Of a stretch of DNA of 64,000 bases, positions 46,713 through 56,734 are shown piece after piece; position 1 is the stretch's first letter, and every line of letters begins with the position of its first letter. Below the pieces are notes generated by a model. It was not told the origin of the DNA and did not search any database. It worked only from the letters and a program-made list of their open reading frames with translations. Source of the DNA: Perlabentimonas gracilis (GTDB lineage Bacteria > Bacteroidota > Bacteroidia > Bacteroidales > Tenuifilaceae); NCBI RefSeq assembly GCF_011174675.1, contig NZ_JAANIG010000009.1, forward strand, positions 61,101-125,100, in the 5' to 3' direction. The translations under genes were made by a program, and so were the position numbers.

Positions 46713-49700
46713 ATGACCAACAAAATCAACATAATTCTAAACGGAAAGCCCGTTACAGCAACCAAAGGCGAGTATATTCTTAGCGTTGCTAAGCGAAATG
46801 GAATTGAAATACCAACCCTTTGCCACGACCCACGGCTGGAGCCCTTTTCGTCGTGTTACGTATGCGTGGTAGAGATTGATGGACAGCGCAACCTGCAGCC
46901 ATCATGCTCAACCCGTGTGGCCGAAGGTATGAGCATCACAACCGATAATGAGCGGGTGCATAAGGCTCGCAAAACGGCACTCGACTTAATAATGAGTAAT
47001 CACTATGCCGATTGCGTTGCGCCTTGTCGCGAGCGTTGTCCTGCAGGGGTTGATGTTCAGGGCTATATATCGCTCATTGAAAAGGGTTTGTATAGCGAGG
47101 CCATCAGACTAATTAAGGAAACCAATCCGCTACCCGCCATTTGCGGTAGGGTATGCGTGCGCCCCTGCGAGGTGGCCTGTAGGCGAAATCTGCTCGACGA
47201 AGAAACAGGTGTTGGAATAGACTATATGAAGCGCTATGCCGCAGATGCCGATTTAAACTCACCCAATCGTTTTGTGCCTGAAGTTGCATCATCAACCGGG
47301 AAAAAAGTAGCAATTATTGGAGCTGGTCCTGGTGGATTGTCGGCTGCATATTTTCTTCAGCAAAAGGGGCATCAGTGCGATATTTTTGAGGCGCAGCCCT
47401 ACGCTGGTGGCTGGTTGCGCTACGGCATTCCAGAGTACAGGCTTCCCAACGATTTACTACAGCGCGAGGTTGATGCGGTTACCGAGCTGGGTGTAAATAT
47501 CTTCTACAATAAGAAGTTAGGCGATAACTTATCGTATAAGGAAATTGCTGAAAAGTACGATGCAACCATACTTACCATTGGCTCGCAGCGTGGTACATTG
47601 TTGGGAACTGAGGGCGAGGATGCTGAGAATGTGTTCTCGGGCATCGACTTTTTGCGTAATATGGAGGTAACAGGCCAGCGCTACGATTTTAAGGGTAAAA
47701 AAATTGCCGTGGTGGGTGGTGGTAATACGGCTATGGACTGTTGCCGCACTTCAATTCGTTGCGGTAGCACCGATGTTACCGTGGTTTATCGTCGAACCGA
47801 GAAGGAGATGCCTGCCAATCCCATCGAGATTCACGAATCGAAGTTGGAAGGGGTGAAATACAAGTTTTTAACTGCTCCCGTTAAGGTGAATAAGGATGAT
47901 GAGGGTAAGGTTAAATCGATGACCGTTGTTGAGATGGAACTGGGCGAGCCCGATGCGTCGGGTCGTCGTAGGCCTGTGCCAAAGCAGGGTTCCGAGTTCG
48001 ATATGGAGTTCGATTACATTCTGGCGGCCATTGGCCAAAAAACCGATATCAACTTCCTTGACGATATCAATATCAACATAAAAAGCGGTGAGCTAAAACC
48101 CAATAAATGGGGCGATATTGCTGCCAATCCTAATACATTGCAAACCGATATACCATCGGTATTTGCTGCTGGCGATGGGGTAACTGGCCCTGCCACAATT
48201 ATTGAGGCCATTGCTCAGGCTAAGTTGGCATCGCATAGCTGTCACCAATATCTTAGCGGGCAAGAGGTTAAGCCACCCAAAAAGGAGTTCCTAAGCAAGA
48301 AGGATAATTTTAAAAAGCAGGAAACAGACGATTACCTTGGTCGCTACCAAAAACAGCTGCGCGAGGAAATGCCTGTGCTTGAGGCAAATATTCGTAATAA
48401 TTTTAACGAGGTTGAGCTTGGTTATACCGAGGAGCAAGCCTTACATGAAACTGGTCGTTGCCTGGAGTGTGGCTGTGTGGCCTACTTCGACTGCGACCTA
48501 AAAAAGCACGCCGATACCTACGAGGCAGATCAGCAGCGCTTTGCAGGTGAGCATAATGAGTATCAGGTAAATTTCAACCATCCCTACATCGAAATAGATA
48601 ATAATAAGTGTATTTTGTGCTCGCGCTGCGTTCGCATTTGTAAGGAGGTGGTGGGAGCCAATGCCCTAACGTTGCTAAAGCGAGGGTTCGATACATTTGT
48701 TGCTCCAGCAACAGGCGAAAATCTTTCCGAATCAACCTGCGAGAGCTGTGGGCTGTGCCTATCGGCCTGTCCAACCGGTGCACTAACCGAGAATGTACCG
48801 TTTAAGCCCGGCCCTGTAAAAATGGATACTTTCGATACCATTTGCACATACTGCTCGGTGGGTTGTAAGCTCACATACCATCATCGTGGCGGGTATATCA
48901 TGAAGGTAACTGGTGCCGAGGGTATGGTAAATGCCGATGGCAACCTGTGTATGTATGGTAAGTTTGGGTACAAAATATTTAATCGTGCTGATAGGATAAC
49001 CAAACCTTTGGTTAAGGAGAATGGAGAGTTTAGGGAGATATCGTTTGAGAATGCATACAAAATTATTGAGGCAAAGATTCGTGCTTTTGAACCAGATAAA
49101 ACTGCGCTGTTTGCAGGGGCAAGGCTAACTAACGAGGAGCAATATCTTATTCAGAAATTTGCCCGTGCTGCCGTTGGCACAAACAACGTGAATAGCTTCC
49201 ATTACTTGCACGGCGCAAGCGGTTTTTCAAATATATCGTACCAAAACGTACCATTTGAGCAGCTAAAAGATGCTAACCGAGTGTTTTTGTTTGGAACCGA
49301 GTTAGATAGATACAATCCGGTTGTTGGGTATATGGTTAACTCGGCAAAAGTTCCTTACGAGGTCATATCAACCCGACAAATGCCTGGGTTGAAGCGTAAG
49401 GCTCAAAAGTATATTCAAGTACTTTCGTACTACCATTTTGTGCGTGCGGTAAACCATTATCTGCTCTCAAATAATTTGCACAATGGCTTGTTTATAAGCG
49501 ATAACTGCGAAGGTTTTGACGAGTACAAGCAAAATCTGCTTAAGGAGAATTACTATGACCTGTGCAAAGCGGCTTGCGATTGCAATGGTAGTTGTGTAGA
49601 GGAGTTTGCGCAACGATTTAATGCCGAGATGAATGCCGTGCTTATCTTCTCGGAGCGTGAGCTCAGCCAGCAAACCGCCCTTGAGCTAAAGAATCTTGCG

Positions 49701-50399
49701 CTTATTACGGGTAAACTCGGAAAAACATCGAGCGGTATTATTGTGCTTAAAGAGAAAAACAATGCACAGGGACTATTCGATATGGGTGTACGCCCCAAAA
49801 CTGGAGTAGGTATTCAGGATATTGCTAATGCAGATTATGCTAGCGTTGCAAAAGAGTGCTGGGGAGTTAGCACCTTACCTAAGGTTGGTGACAAGTGCTT
49901 TACCGACCGTTACTTTAGCAGCGAGTTTAACAATATTTTTATTTTTGGTGAAGACCCTGTGGGCACTTCCGATGCAAATGAAAAAGTTCAAAAACCTCTG
50001 AACGATGCTGAGTTTGTAATGGTTCAGGATGCCTTTATGACCGAAACGGCCAAGCAGGCCGATTTAGTTCTACCTGCATCTTTCTGGTTTGAATTGGGAG
50101 GTTCATTCACCAATACCCAACGGATGATTCAGGAGTTTGAGCAAGGGCTAAAACCCAAAACCGAGCGAACAAGTATTGACCAGCTGCTCGATTTGCTTAA
50201 ATCCTTCGGCTTTAATGGTCCTAACGATGTTGATGATGTGCGAAACGAGGCATTCTCGCTGCTACCCCAATCAAATCAAAATAAAAAGCATGCATTTGCC
50301 ATAACATCAGGCATCATTTCCACATCGATGTTTAACCATGGCTGCGATTACCTAATGGCCGAGTTCGATAGGGAGTTTGGGGAGGCTATGGAGGAGTGA
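46713..50399 (+). CDS. NuoG-GltD-FdhA fusion, putative bifurcating transhydrogenase subunit
   Basis: 1228 residues. (1) NuoG-like [2Fe-2S] ferredoxin, Cys37/48/51/65. (2) GltD/NfnB-like NAD(P)H-FAD module from about 100 to 530: CVAPCRERCPAGVD, GAGPGGLSAA, VVGGGNTAMD, FAAGDGVTGP. (3) 2x[4Fe-4S] ferredoxin: CILCSRCVRIC, CESCGLCLSACP. (4) Formate-dehydrogenase-like part from about 705 with C-x-x-C-x-x-x-C beginning at Cys711 and LCMYGKFG. The Mo-ligand Cys/Sec position appears to be Leu832 (HYLHGAS), and the C-terminal MoCo-binding domain seems missing, so part 4 is probably non-catalytic, as in NuoG. Parts 1-3 with the two genes before resemble Sporomusa-type Nfn (Stn). Confidence 0.88.
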   Translation: MTNKINIILNGKPVTATKGEYILSVAKRNGIEIPTLCHDPRLEPFSSCYVCVVEIDGQRNLQPSCSTRVAEGMSITTDNERVHKARKTALDLIMSNHYADCVAPCRERCPAGVDVQGYISLIEKGLYSEAIRLIKETNPLPAICGRVCVRPCEVACRRNLLDEETGVGIDYMKRYAADADLNSPNRFVPEVASSTGKKVAIIGAGPGGLSAAYFLQQKGHQCDIFEAQPYAGGWLRYGIPEYRLPNDLLQREVDAVTELGVNIFYNKKLGDNLSYKEIAEKYDATILTIGSQRGTLLGTEGEDAENVFSGIDFLRNMEVTGQRYDFKGKKIAVVGGGNTAMDCCRTSIRCGSTDVTVVYRRTEKEMPANPIEIHESKLEGVKYKFLTAPVKVNKDDEGKVKSMTVVEMELGEPDASGRRRPVPKQGSEFDMEFDYILAAIGQKTDINFLDDININIKSGELKPNKWGDIAANPNTLQTDIPSVFAAGDGVTGPATIIEAIAQAKLASHSCHQYLSGQEVKPPKKEFLSKKDNFKKQETDDYLGRYQKQLREEMPVLEANIRNNFNEVELGYTEEQALHETGRCLECGCVAYFDCDLKKHADTYEADQQRFAGEHNEYQVNFNHPYIEIDNNKCILCSRCVRICKEVVGANALTLLKRGFDTFVAPATGENLSESTCESCGLCLSACPTGALTENVPFKPGPVKMDTFDTICTYCSVGCKLTYHHRGGYIMKVTGAEGMVNADGNLCMYGKFGYKIFNRADRITKPLVKENGEFREISFENAYKIIEAKIRAFEPDKTALFAGARLTNEEQYLIQKFARAAVGTNNVNSFHYLHGASGFSNISYQNVPFEQLKDANRVFLFGTELDRYNPVVGYMVNSAKVPYEVISTRQMPGLKRKAQKYIQVLSYYHFVRAVNHYLLSNNLHNGLFISDNCEGFDEYKQNLLKENYYDLCKAACDCNGSCVEEFAQRFNAEMNAVLIFSERELSQQTALELKNLALITGKLGKTSSGIIVLKEKNNAQGLFDMGVRPKTGVGIQDIANADYASVAKECWGVSTLPKVGDKCFTDRYFSSEFNNIFIFGEDPVGTSDANEKVQKPLNDAEFVMVQDAFMTETAKQADLVLPASFWFELGGSFTNTQRMIQEFEQGLKPKTERTSIDQLLDLLKSFGFNGPNDVDDVRNEAFSLLPQSNQNKKHAFAITSGIISTSMFNHGCDYLMAEFDREFGEAMEE

Positions 50400-50636
50400 T
50401 TTAGTAATTGGACTTAGGTGTTTATATATAGTTTTGTACTTTTTTGGCTAGAGTGATTATAAGTGACTAAAATGGCGAGTGATAGATGATTAGGAAAACT
50501 ATGTGTCTATGAAAAATTATGTTTTCTATTAGTTTAACAGAGAATTTTCTAAATTTTAAATTTTAAACCTTAAACCTTAAACCTTAAACCTTAAACCTTA
50601 AACAATTTAACAAACAACCAATAACTGAAAACCGAT
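50400..50636. repeat. Spacer with TAAACCT heptamer array
   Basis: About six units of TAAACCT at 50564-50603, after degenerate TTTTAAA copies (50548-50563). The rest is AT-rich without genes. Confidence 0.8.
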
Positions 50637-51092
50637 ATGACCCCTTTCACTAACACCAACGATATCCTCGATTTTGCCATCGAGAACGAGCAGAAAGCTG
50701 TCGATTTTTATACTCATCTGGCCAAATCGGCTCGCACCGACGATATGCGCGAAACCTTTGAGCAGTTTGCCAAGGAGGAGATAGGGCACAAGGCTCGGCT
50801 AGCAAAAATTAAGGAGGAGGGCATTTTCTCGTTATCCAGCGAAAAGGTGGCCGATTTAAAAATTGCCGATTACGTGGTGCGAATCGAGCCAACCGACCAA
50901 ATGACCTACGAACAGGCGCTGGTTCTGGCTATGAAGCGCGAAAAAGCTGCGTTTAAGCTTTATATGAAGCTCTCAGAGCAAGCCCCAAGCGAGGAGTATA
51001 AAAAGCTATTTTTGGGCCTGGCGCAAGAAGAGTCGCGTCATAAGCTGCGCTTCGAACTGGAGTACGATGAGTATGTGCTTCGGGAGAATTAG
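50637..51092 (+). CDS. Rubrerythrin-like ferritin-family protein
   Basis: 151 residues, four-helix diiron domain with the two-fold E-x(29)-E-x-x-H arrangement: Glu18, Glu48 and His51, repeated as KREKAAFKLY and QEESRHKLR in the second half. The rubredoxin domain of classic rubrerythrin is missing. Probably a peroxide or oxygen scavenger of the cytosol in an anaerobe; may take electrons from the redox operon just before (inference). Confidence 0.85.
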   Translation: MTPFTNTNDILDFAIENEQKAVDFYTHLAKSARTDDMRETFEQFAKEEIGHKARLAKIKEEGIFSLSSEKVADLKIADYVVRIEPTDQMTYEQALVLAMKREKAAFKLYMKLSEQAPSEEYKKLFLGLAQEESRHKLRFELEYDEYVLREN

Positions 51093-51096
51093 CAAA

Positions 51097-52902
51097 TTAT
51101 TGCTTATCAATAATTCCCATTTTTTGCATTAGGAATGAGGCATTTAGCTTTTGGCTAATACCATCCTTTAGCTTGTAATCGAATACTAGCTCGTCGTTTT
51201 CCAGCTCAACCTCAAAGCATTTGTTCTGCACAATGTTGGGGTATTTCTTTTCCATTTGCCCAATGGCTAGGTCGTGAGTAGCTATCAGGGTAAAAGCGTT
51301 GAGCTTAATAAGTTTTTCAATTAGACCCATGGAGCCAGTTTGTTTGTCGTGCGGATTGGTTCCCCGCAGAATCTCATCGAGAATTACCATCGTGTTGGGG
51401 TTACTGGTAACGTGATTTATTATCTCCCTAATCCTTAGCAACTCAGCGTAAAAGTACGACTCGTTTTGCGCCAGCGAGTCGTGAATATTTATGCTGGAGA
51501 CAATGCTGCAGGGCGTAAACGTAAAATCGTTTGCACAAACCGGACCCCCGTTGTGAGCTAGTATTAGGTTTGTGGCTATGGTTCGCAAAAAGGTACTTTT
51601 CCCAGCCATATTTGCACCGGTAACAACAACAACCTTGGGTTTACCAGTACAATCAAAATTGTTATCAACCCTCTTGCTTGTTGGAATCAAAGGATGCCCC
51701 AAGCTGCAAGCTTGTATGCCAAAGGGGTGTGCCTTAACCTTGGGGTAGGTTGTTACACTGTTGTTGTTAAACGCAAATCGGCCAAAGCCAATAAGAGCGT
51801 CCATCTCGGCCAGAGCATCAAACCATTCAAATGCTTTTTGTTGATGCTGATCTTTCCACCTCTCTAGCTGTTGCAATACTTGTAGTTCGAATAGGGTAGA
51901 TGTGTTAAACAGGATGTTAACCAAGAAGTTATACCTATAGTCGAACCGATTAAGCAGCAAAAAGAGCCTTTTAATTGAGGTGCTAGCCTTTTGCTCTTCG
52001 CCAGCCAACTTACTTTGCAGGCTCTTAAGGTAGGGGCTTTGGAATGGTTCGTTCTCCATAAGTCTCACCAGTGCAGAGTAAACCTCAAATACCTTGGCAC
52101 TTTTTCCCAGCTTGTCGTGCGCCTCATCCACATACTTTTTATATCTACTTAGTACTAACAAAGCAACTACTATGGGGAAAATGTATACCGATGCGTTTAC
52201 CAACGATGCTATAACAAGTAGCGTGATTATTGCAAATAGCAAGGGGTATGCTATGAGCAGCATCTTTTCTTTTGATTTTATAGTGTTGGCGGCGCCAAAC
52301 CATTTCTTTAGATTATCTGCATCATACCCACTGGCTTTGCTAACTAACCCCAACGATTGGAAAGCCTCCATGAACTGATGATGGTTCGATAGCTCTGCAA
52401 CAGCCTGCTGCTTTTGCTCTATGGTTTTGCTATCCAGATCCCAGTGGCAAAGCTTTTGGGCTAACCTTTTTGCCCCAGCAAAGGTCACCGATCGGTTTAA
52501 GTATTGGTATAGAGAGCCCTTGCCAAAAATTTCAAAATCGCTGGCAAACTTGGGATTTAAATCAACAAATCTATCTCCACCATCAAAAGAAAGGTATTGG
52601 TGGTCAATGAATTTCTGCTCGTTCTTGTTTATGTCCACCAGGTTTTGTATCCTATTTCGCTTCACGTTTACTGTGTGATTCAACTTTATAACCAGCAGAA
52701 AACCTGTTACCAAAGCAGCTCCAAGGTACCATGCTAGCATCCTTTCACCATTAGTATTAATTATCCATATCAAATTGACAATAAGCGATGCGAACAGCAC
52801 CAATCGGAGTACAAAGAAGTACTGAGATATCCTTGCCAATCGTTTCTGCTCAATATTTAGTTCACTTAATCGTTTTGCGTAGTGAAGAACTGGTTTCTCC
52901 AT
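51097..52902 (-). CDS. Membrane-anchored MutS-like ATPase
   Basis: 601 residues. Two N-terminal membrane helices (about 30-48 and 58-74) and a second pair (about 215-250). The C-terminal half is a MutS core/ATPase: Walker A GANMAGKSTFLR (about 427), Walker B MVILDEILRGTNPHDK, and IATHDLAIG. Lacks the mismatch-recognition domain with its Phe-x-Glu. Function not known; membrane location speaks against ordinary mismatch repair. Confidence 0.85.
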   Translation of the reverse strand: MEKPVLHYAKRLSELNIEQKRLARISQYFFVLRLVLFASLIVNLIWIINTNGERMLAWYLGAALVTGFLLVIKLNHTVNVKRNRIQNLVDINKNEQKFIDHQYLSFDGGDRFVDLNPKFASDFEIFGKGSLYQYLNRSVTFAGAKRLAQKLCHWDLDSKTIEQKQQAVAELSNHHQFMEAFQSLGLVSKASGYDADNLKKWFGAANTIKSKEKMLLIAYPLLFAIITLLVIASLVNASVYIFPIVVALLVLSRYKKYVDEAHDKLGKSAKVFEVYSALVRLMENEPFQSPYLKSLQSKLAGEEQKASTSIKRLFLLLNRFDYRYNFLVNILFNTSTLFELQVLQQLERWKDQHQQKAFEWFDALAEMDALIGFGRFAFNNNSVTTYPKVKAHPFGIQACSLGHPLIPTSKRVDNNFDCTGKPKVVVVTGANMAGKSTFLRTIATNLILAHNGGPVCANDFTFTPCSIVSSINIHDSLAQNESYFYAELLRIREIINHVTSNPNTMVILDEILRGTNPHDKQTGSMGLIEKLIKLNAFTLIATHDLAIGQMEKKYPNIVQNKCFEVELENDELVFDYKLKDGISQKLNASFLMQKMGIIDKQ

Positions 52903-52952
52903 TTAGGTTACATTTTGATTTGTATATGTTGATTATTGGGCATTGCAAACTC

Positions 52953-52960
52953 CAAAGATA
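52953..52960 (-). promoter_or_regulatory. Candidate -7 element for the MutS-like gene
   Basis: Reads TATCTTTG on the minus strand, about 50 bp before ATG 52902. Confidence 0.4.
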
Positions 52961-53101
52961 AGCCAATTTGATGGTTGCTGACATGGATAGCAGGCCCATT
53001 GAAATCTTTACAACTTTTTAACAGTTGCTGCAACTATGCATACCTCTGGGTATTTCGAATAATTAATGTAATTTTAAGGCAAATTTTTAAGATAGAATTC
53101 T

Positions 53102-55927
53102 ATGCTACATCAACGATATGGTTACATCAAAATAGTATTCATTGTACTACTTGTGATATTTGGAAGTGGACAAGCAATGGCGCAGGTGGCGTCTCGGCAG
53201 CCCTTATCGCCAGCCGATTCGCTTTTTCAGAAACAAAAGTATGCTCAGGCAATCCCACATCTAATGGCTTTGCTCAATCAGTATCCACAGGATCCAAATT
53301 ACCACTATCAGCTTGGTGTTAGCCATTTATACGGATCAAAAAATATTGATAAGGCAATTGAGCATTTAAGGTTTGCGTCAACCCGGGAGGTTTCCAACCT
53401 GGTATACTATCACTTGGGGTTTGCTTACCAAATGTCCTACCAGTTCGATGAGGCCATAGGGTACTACCGACGTTTTACCATAAATGGTGGCGATCCAACG
53501 GTTCCAAATCAGCAAGTAGAGCAGCTGGTGAGCCAATGCGAGAACGGAAACTTTATGCTCAGCTACATTCACCAACCCGTTGTAATGGATAGTAAGCGGG
53601 TCTCTATCGATGATTTTACCAACTACATAATTACAAAACCAGCTCATGGTTCGTTTATTCCAACCCCGAAGGATCTCCTTTCGCAGGTCGATTTAAAGCA
53701 GAACCATTCATCGTACATATTTTACCCCAACAACCCTAAGCCCGGCGACAGGATTGTTTACTCGAGCTACGGAGCTACTACGCTGTACGGTAAAGATCTT
53801 TTTATAATTGAAATGCTTGACGATGGCGTGTGGAGCAAGCCCCAAAATTTGGGCGATGTTGTAAATTCCCGCCTCGATGAGGATTATCCCTACTTACTGC
53901 CCGATGGGCAAACTTTGTACTTTGCATCAAAAGGTCATTACTCCATGGGGGGGTACGATATTTACCGAAGCGTGTACAGCCCATCAAGCAGACAGTGGAG
54001 CACCCCCGAGAACAAAGGGTTTCCCATTAGTTCACCCTATAACGACTTTTTTTATGTTCCTGATGCCGATGACCAGATGGCTATTTTTGCAACCCAACGA
54101 AGTGTTTCCGCCGATAGCGTTGATATTATCCTTGTTAGGGTTGATGAAAGCCCAATCCGACGAGCCATTGGTTCCATTGAAACTATCCGTGAAATAGCCC
54201 AGCTTACCCCAAATAGCGATGCTGGCGTATTTGCCCCAACACTAACCGATAAACCTAACAGCAAGGCAAAACCTGCGCAGCCCAAGGCAGCATCGTTTAG
54301 CGCCGTGGAGAACGACCCAGAGTACACCAGAGAGCTGGCCAATGGCTTTGCACAGCAGATGTTTGCCGATTCGCTTAGGCAACGACTTGAAATTCTACGC
54401 GCACGCTTTGATAATATTTATACGGCTGAGGCTCGTCGAAATTTAGAAGCACAGGTTGTTGAAGTGGAGGATAACCTGCTTAAGGCTCAGCGAAATGCCG
54501 ATGTTCATTTTGCAAAAGCAAGTCAAATTGAGCAGGAGTACCTAACCGGTAAGCGCAAGCCAATTGATAAGCCCACCTCTACCTTTACAACCGACCAACC
54601 CGATTATCTGTACCAAGCTCAGTTTGCTCCAACCGTTTTTCAGGCCGATGAGCTTCGCCAGCTGGCCAGGCTCGAGCAGGTAAATCCACAGCTTCAACGG
54701 CAGCGCGAGGATATTAAGAGCACAATTTCGCGATTAGCGAATATTGAGAAGGAAACATCAGCCGATTCGCCAGAGTACCAAGCCCAGTACCGATTGTATA
54801 TAGACCAGCTAAGTAAGTTTAATAGCCTAATGGGAAATTACATTAGTGGTAAAAAGAAACTATACAACGATTGCATATCTGTTGCCCTAATCAAGGGTGG
54901 TGCAAATAGTAACCTAAGGATAAAAAGCGAGATTGATAGGGCAAATTCTCACTTCAGATCGGCTATGGCAATACGTAACAATGCCACATCGGAAACTAGT
55001 GTCGAATCGGAGTACGAAGCCCTACTGCTCGATGAGCTGGCTGTTGCACGACTCGAAATAGCCTTTGCCAAGCTCTGGGAGATGCAGCTTTTCGAGCAGC
55101 AGCTGCTAAGCAAGGTTTATCGTATGGAGCAGAGCATTTTTGGCCATACCCTTCCAAACTCAACCCAAGCGGCAAGGCAAAGTGTCGAGAATCAGCCTCA
55201 ATCGCCACAGCCCCAGCAGCAGGTTTCAATTGTTAGGGTCAATGATGTTTCAGTAGATACCGAAGGGTTTGTATTTGAACCCGACAAGGAGCCTCCATTT
55301 CAGGTGCTCGATAAAACGCCATACTCCAAGGATAATCCAATACCTCAACACCTTCCTTTGCCTAATGGATTAGTATACAAAATCCAGCTAGCCGCATTTA
55401 GCCGTGCCGTGAGTTTCGATACCTTTAAGGGTATGGTACCTGTTTCTGCAGAGCCTGTAAACGATGGTAGGGTTACAAAATACTACGCAGGGCTATTTAC
55501 CAAGCTCGATGAGGCCGAGAGCGCTTTGCCAACAGTTCGGTCATTAGGATTTAAGGATGCATTTGTTGTTGCTTGGCACGATGGACGCTCGGTTACCCTT
55601 ACCCGAGCCAAAGCACTTGAGGAGTCTACACCTACATCTGGAATGGTAGTCCGTAGAGATACTACTCGAATCGAAATAGAAAGCGAAGGGAAGTTATACG
55701 TAATACAGCTTGGATCTTTTGTTGGTAGAATACCTGCCGACATTACTCAAACCATAAGAGCGCTTGCACCGGGAAAGGATATTGTGCGAAAACCCGATAA
55801 TCAGGGGGGATTTGTGTACTCCATTGGATCATATTCCGACCCTAACGAGGCGAATAGGATAAAGGATAATCTGGTGGCTAGTGGAATTAAATCGGCCTTT
55901 GTTGTTGCTGTTGATATGGATAATTAA
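53102..55927 (+). CDS. TPR-PD40 protein with two SPOR-like C-terminal domains
   Basis: 941 residues. Signal peptide (1-27, ends AMAQ). TPR-like repeats (about 35-145), PD40/WD40-type beta-propeller strands (about 195-340, including DYPYLLPDGQTLYFASKG, MGGYDIYRS), a long coiled and Gln-rich middle (about 410-700), then two SPOR-like repeats (about 755-830 VYKIQLAAF and 865-940 LYVIQLGSF). The TPR-PD40 part recalls T9SS PorE, but the OmpA end is replaced by SPOR-like peptidoglycan-binding folds. Likely periplasmic envelope protein. Confidence 0.8.
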   Translation: MLHQRYGYIKIVFIVLLVIFGSGQAMAQVASRQPLSPADSLFQKQKYAQAIPHLMALLNQYPQDPNYHYQLGVSHLYGSKNIDKAIEHLRFASTREVSNLVYYHLGFAYQMSYQFDEAIGYYRRFTINGGDPTVPNQQVEQLVSQCENGNFMLSYIHQPVVMDSKRVSIDDFTNYIITKPAHGSFIPTPKDLLSQVDLKQNHSSYIFYPNNPKPGDRIVYSSYGATTLYGKDLFIIEMLDDGVWSKPQNLGDVVNSRLDEDYPYLLPDGQTLYFASKGHYSMGGYDIYRSVYSPSSRQWSTPENKGFPISSPYNDFFYVPDADDQMAIFATQRSVSADSVDIILVRVDESPIRRAIGSIETIREIAQLTPNSDAGVFAPTLTDKPNSKAKPAQPKAASFSAVENDPEYTRELANGFAQQMFADSLRQRLEILRARFDNIYTAEARRNLEAQVVEVEDNLLKAQRNADVHFAKASQIEQEYLTGKRKPIDKPTSTFTTDQPDYLYQAQFAPTVFQADELRQLARLEQVNPQLQRQREDIKSTISRLANIEKETSADSPEYQAQYRLYIDQLSKFNSLMGNYISGKKKLYNDCISVALIKGGANSNLRIKSEIDRANSHFRSAMAIRNNATSETSVESEYEALLLDELAVARLEIAFAKLWEMQLFEQQLLSKVYRMEQSIFGHTLPNSTQAARQSVENQPQSPQPQQQVSIVRVNDVSVDTEGFVFEPDKEPPFQVLDKTPYSKDNPIPQHLPLPNGLVYKIQLAAFSRAVSFDTFKGMVPVSAEPVNDGRVTKYYAGLFTKLDEAESALPTVRSLGFKDAFVVAWHDGRSVTLTRAKALEESTPTSGMVVRRDTTRIEIESEGKLYVIQLGSFVGRIPADITQTIRALAPGKDIVRKPDNQGGFVYSIGSYSDPNEANRIKDNLVASGIKSAFVVAVDMDN

Positions 55928-55956
55928 TATCTTAGCAGTTCTATTATAGCCTTTAA

Positions 55957-56244
55957 ATGGATCGAAAATCAACAGTTAAGCCCAACGAAAACAAGAACTT
56001 TGACATCAATTATCAGAGTTCTCATTCGCTTATTCTTTTTAACGATGAGGTAAATGAGTACCAATTCGTAATTGATAGCCTTGTGGAGGTATGTAAACAT
56101 AACCATTTGCAGGCCGAACAATGTACCCTAATTGCACACCACAATGGCAAATGCGATGTAAAAATGGGAACACACAAGCAACTGAAGCCATTGCGTGACG
56201 AGCTTCTACGTCGTGGCCTATCGGCAACAATAGTAGCAAACTAA
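55957..56244 (+). CDS. clpS: ClpS, ClpAP adaptor
   Basis: 95 residues. LILFNDEVNEYQFVIDSLVEVC and QAEQCTLIAHHNGKCDVKMG are ClpS hallmarks. Delivers N-end-rule substrates to the Clp protease. ATP-dependent Clp genes are not near. 21 bp before the NfeD gene. Confidence 0.93.
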   Translation: MDRKSTVKPNENKNFDINYQSSHSLILFNDEVNEYQFVIDSLVEVCKHNHLQAEQCTLIAHHNGKCDVKMGTHKQLKPLRDELLRRGLSATIVAN

Positions 56245-56265
56245 ATCAACCTAACTAAGCTAAAA

Positions 56266-56733
56266 ATGACGGGGATTGTGATACTAATTCTTTTGGGACT
56301 TTTTCTTTTTATAGTTGAGTTCCTTCTTGTCCCGGGAGTTACTGTGGCCGGTATAGGTGGCTTGGCGTGCTTGGTAGGAGGCGTTTTTTGGGCATACTCT
56401 AGCCATGGCAATATGGTTGGGCATATCACCCTAATCTCTACCATTGCCCTAACCCTTTTTACCGTGGTTTTGGCCTTGCGCTCCAGAACATGGAAAAGAT
56501 TTATGCTCGATACCAACGTTGAGGGTAGCGTGGCGTCTGAAGAGAATACAACTCGTATAAAACCAGGTGATGAGGGTCTAACCATTAGCCGTCTTTCGCC
56601 AATGGGTAAGGCTCGTATAAACGATTTGGTGGTCGAAGCCCGTTCAACAGGTCAGTATATTGACCCCAAAACCAAGGTGGTTGTTATTCGGTTCGAAGGA
56701 TCAAAAGTTATTGTTAAACCTAAAATAGACTAA
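56266..56733 (+). CDS. NfeD-like membrane protein
   Basis: 155 residues. Three membrane helices (about 2-20, 22-42, 50-70) and a C-terminal OB-fold (about 95-155, [20 protein letters not shown]) typical of NfeD. Paired with floA one base after, as in many bacteria, to act in membrane microdomains. Confidence 0.92.
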   Translation: MTGIVILILLGLFLFIVEFLLVPGVTVAGIGGLACLVGGVFWAYSSHGNMVGHITLISTIALTLFTVVLALRSRTWKRFMLDTNVEGSVASEENTTRIKPGDEGLTISRLSPMGKARINDLVVEARSTGQYIDPKTKVVVIRFEGSKVIVKPKID

Positions 56734-56734
56734 A

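Noticed and set aside
46713..50399. Active formate dehydrogenase
   Set aside because: Leu at the Mo-ligand position and apparent loss of the C-terminal MoCo domain speak against catalysis.
50564..50603. Telomere-like or attachment-site meaning of TAAACCT repeats
   Set aside because: Short, internal to the chromosome-like gene order, and similar simple arrays occur in other spacers; no integrase.
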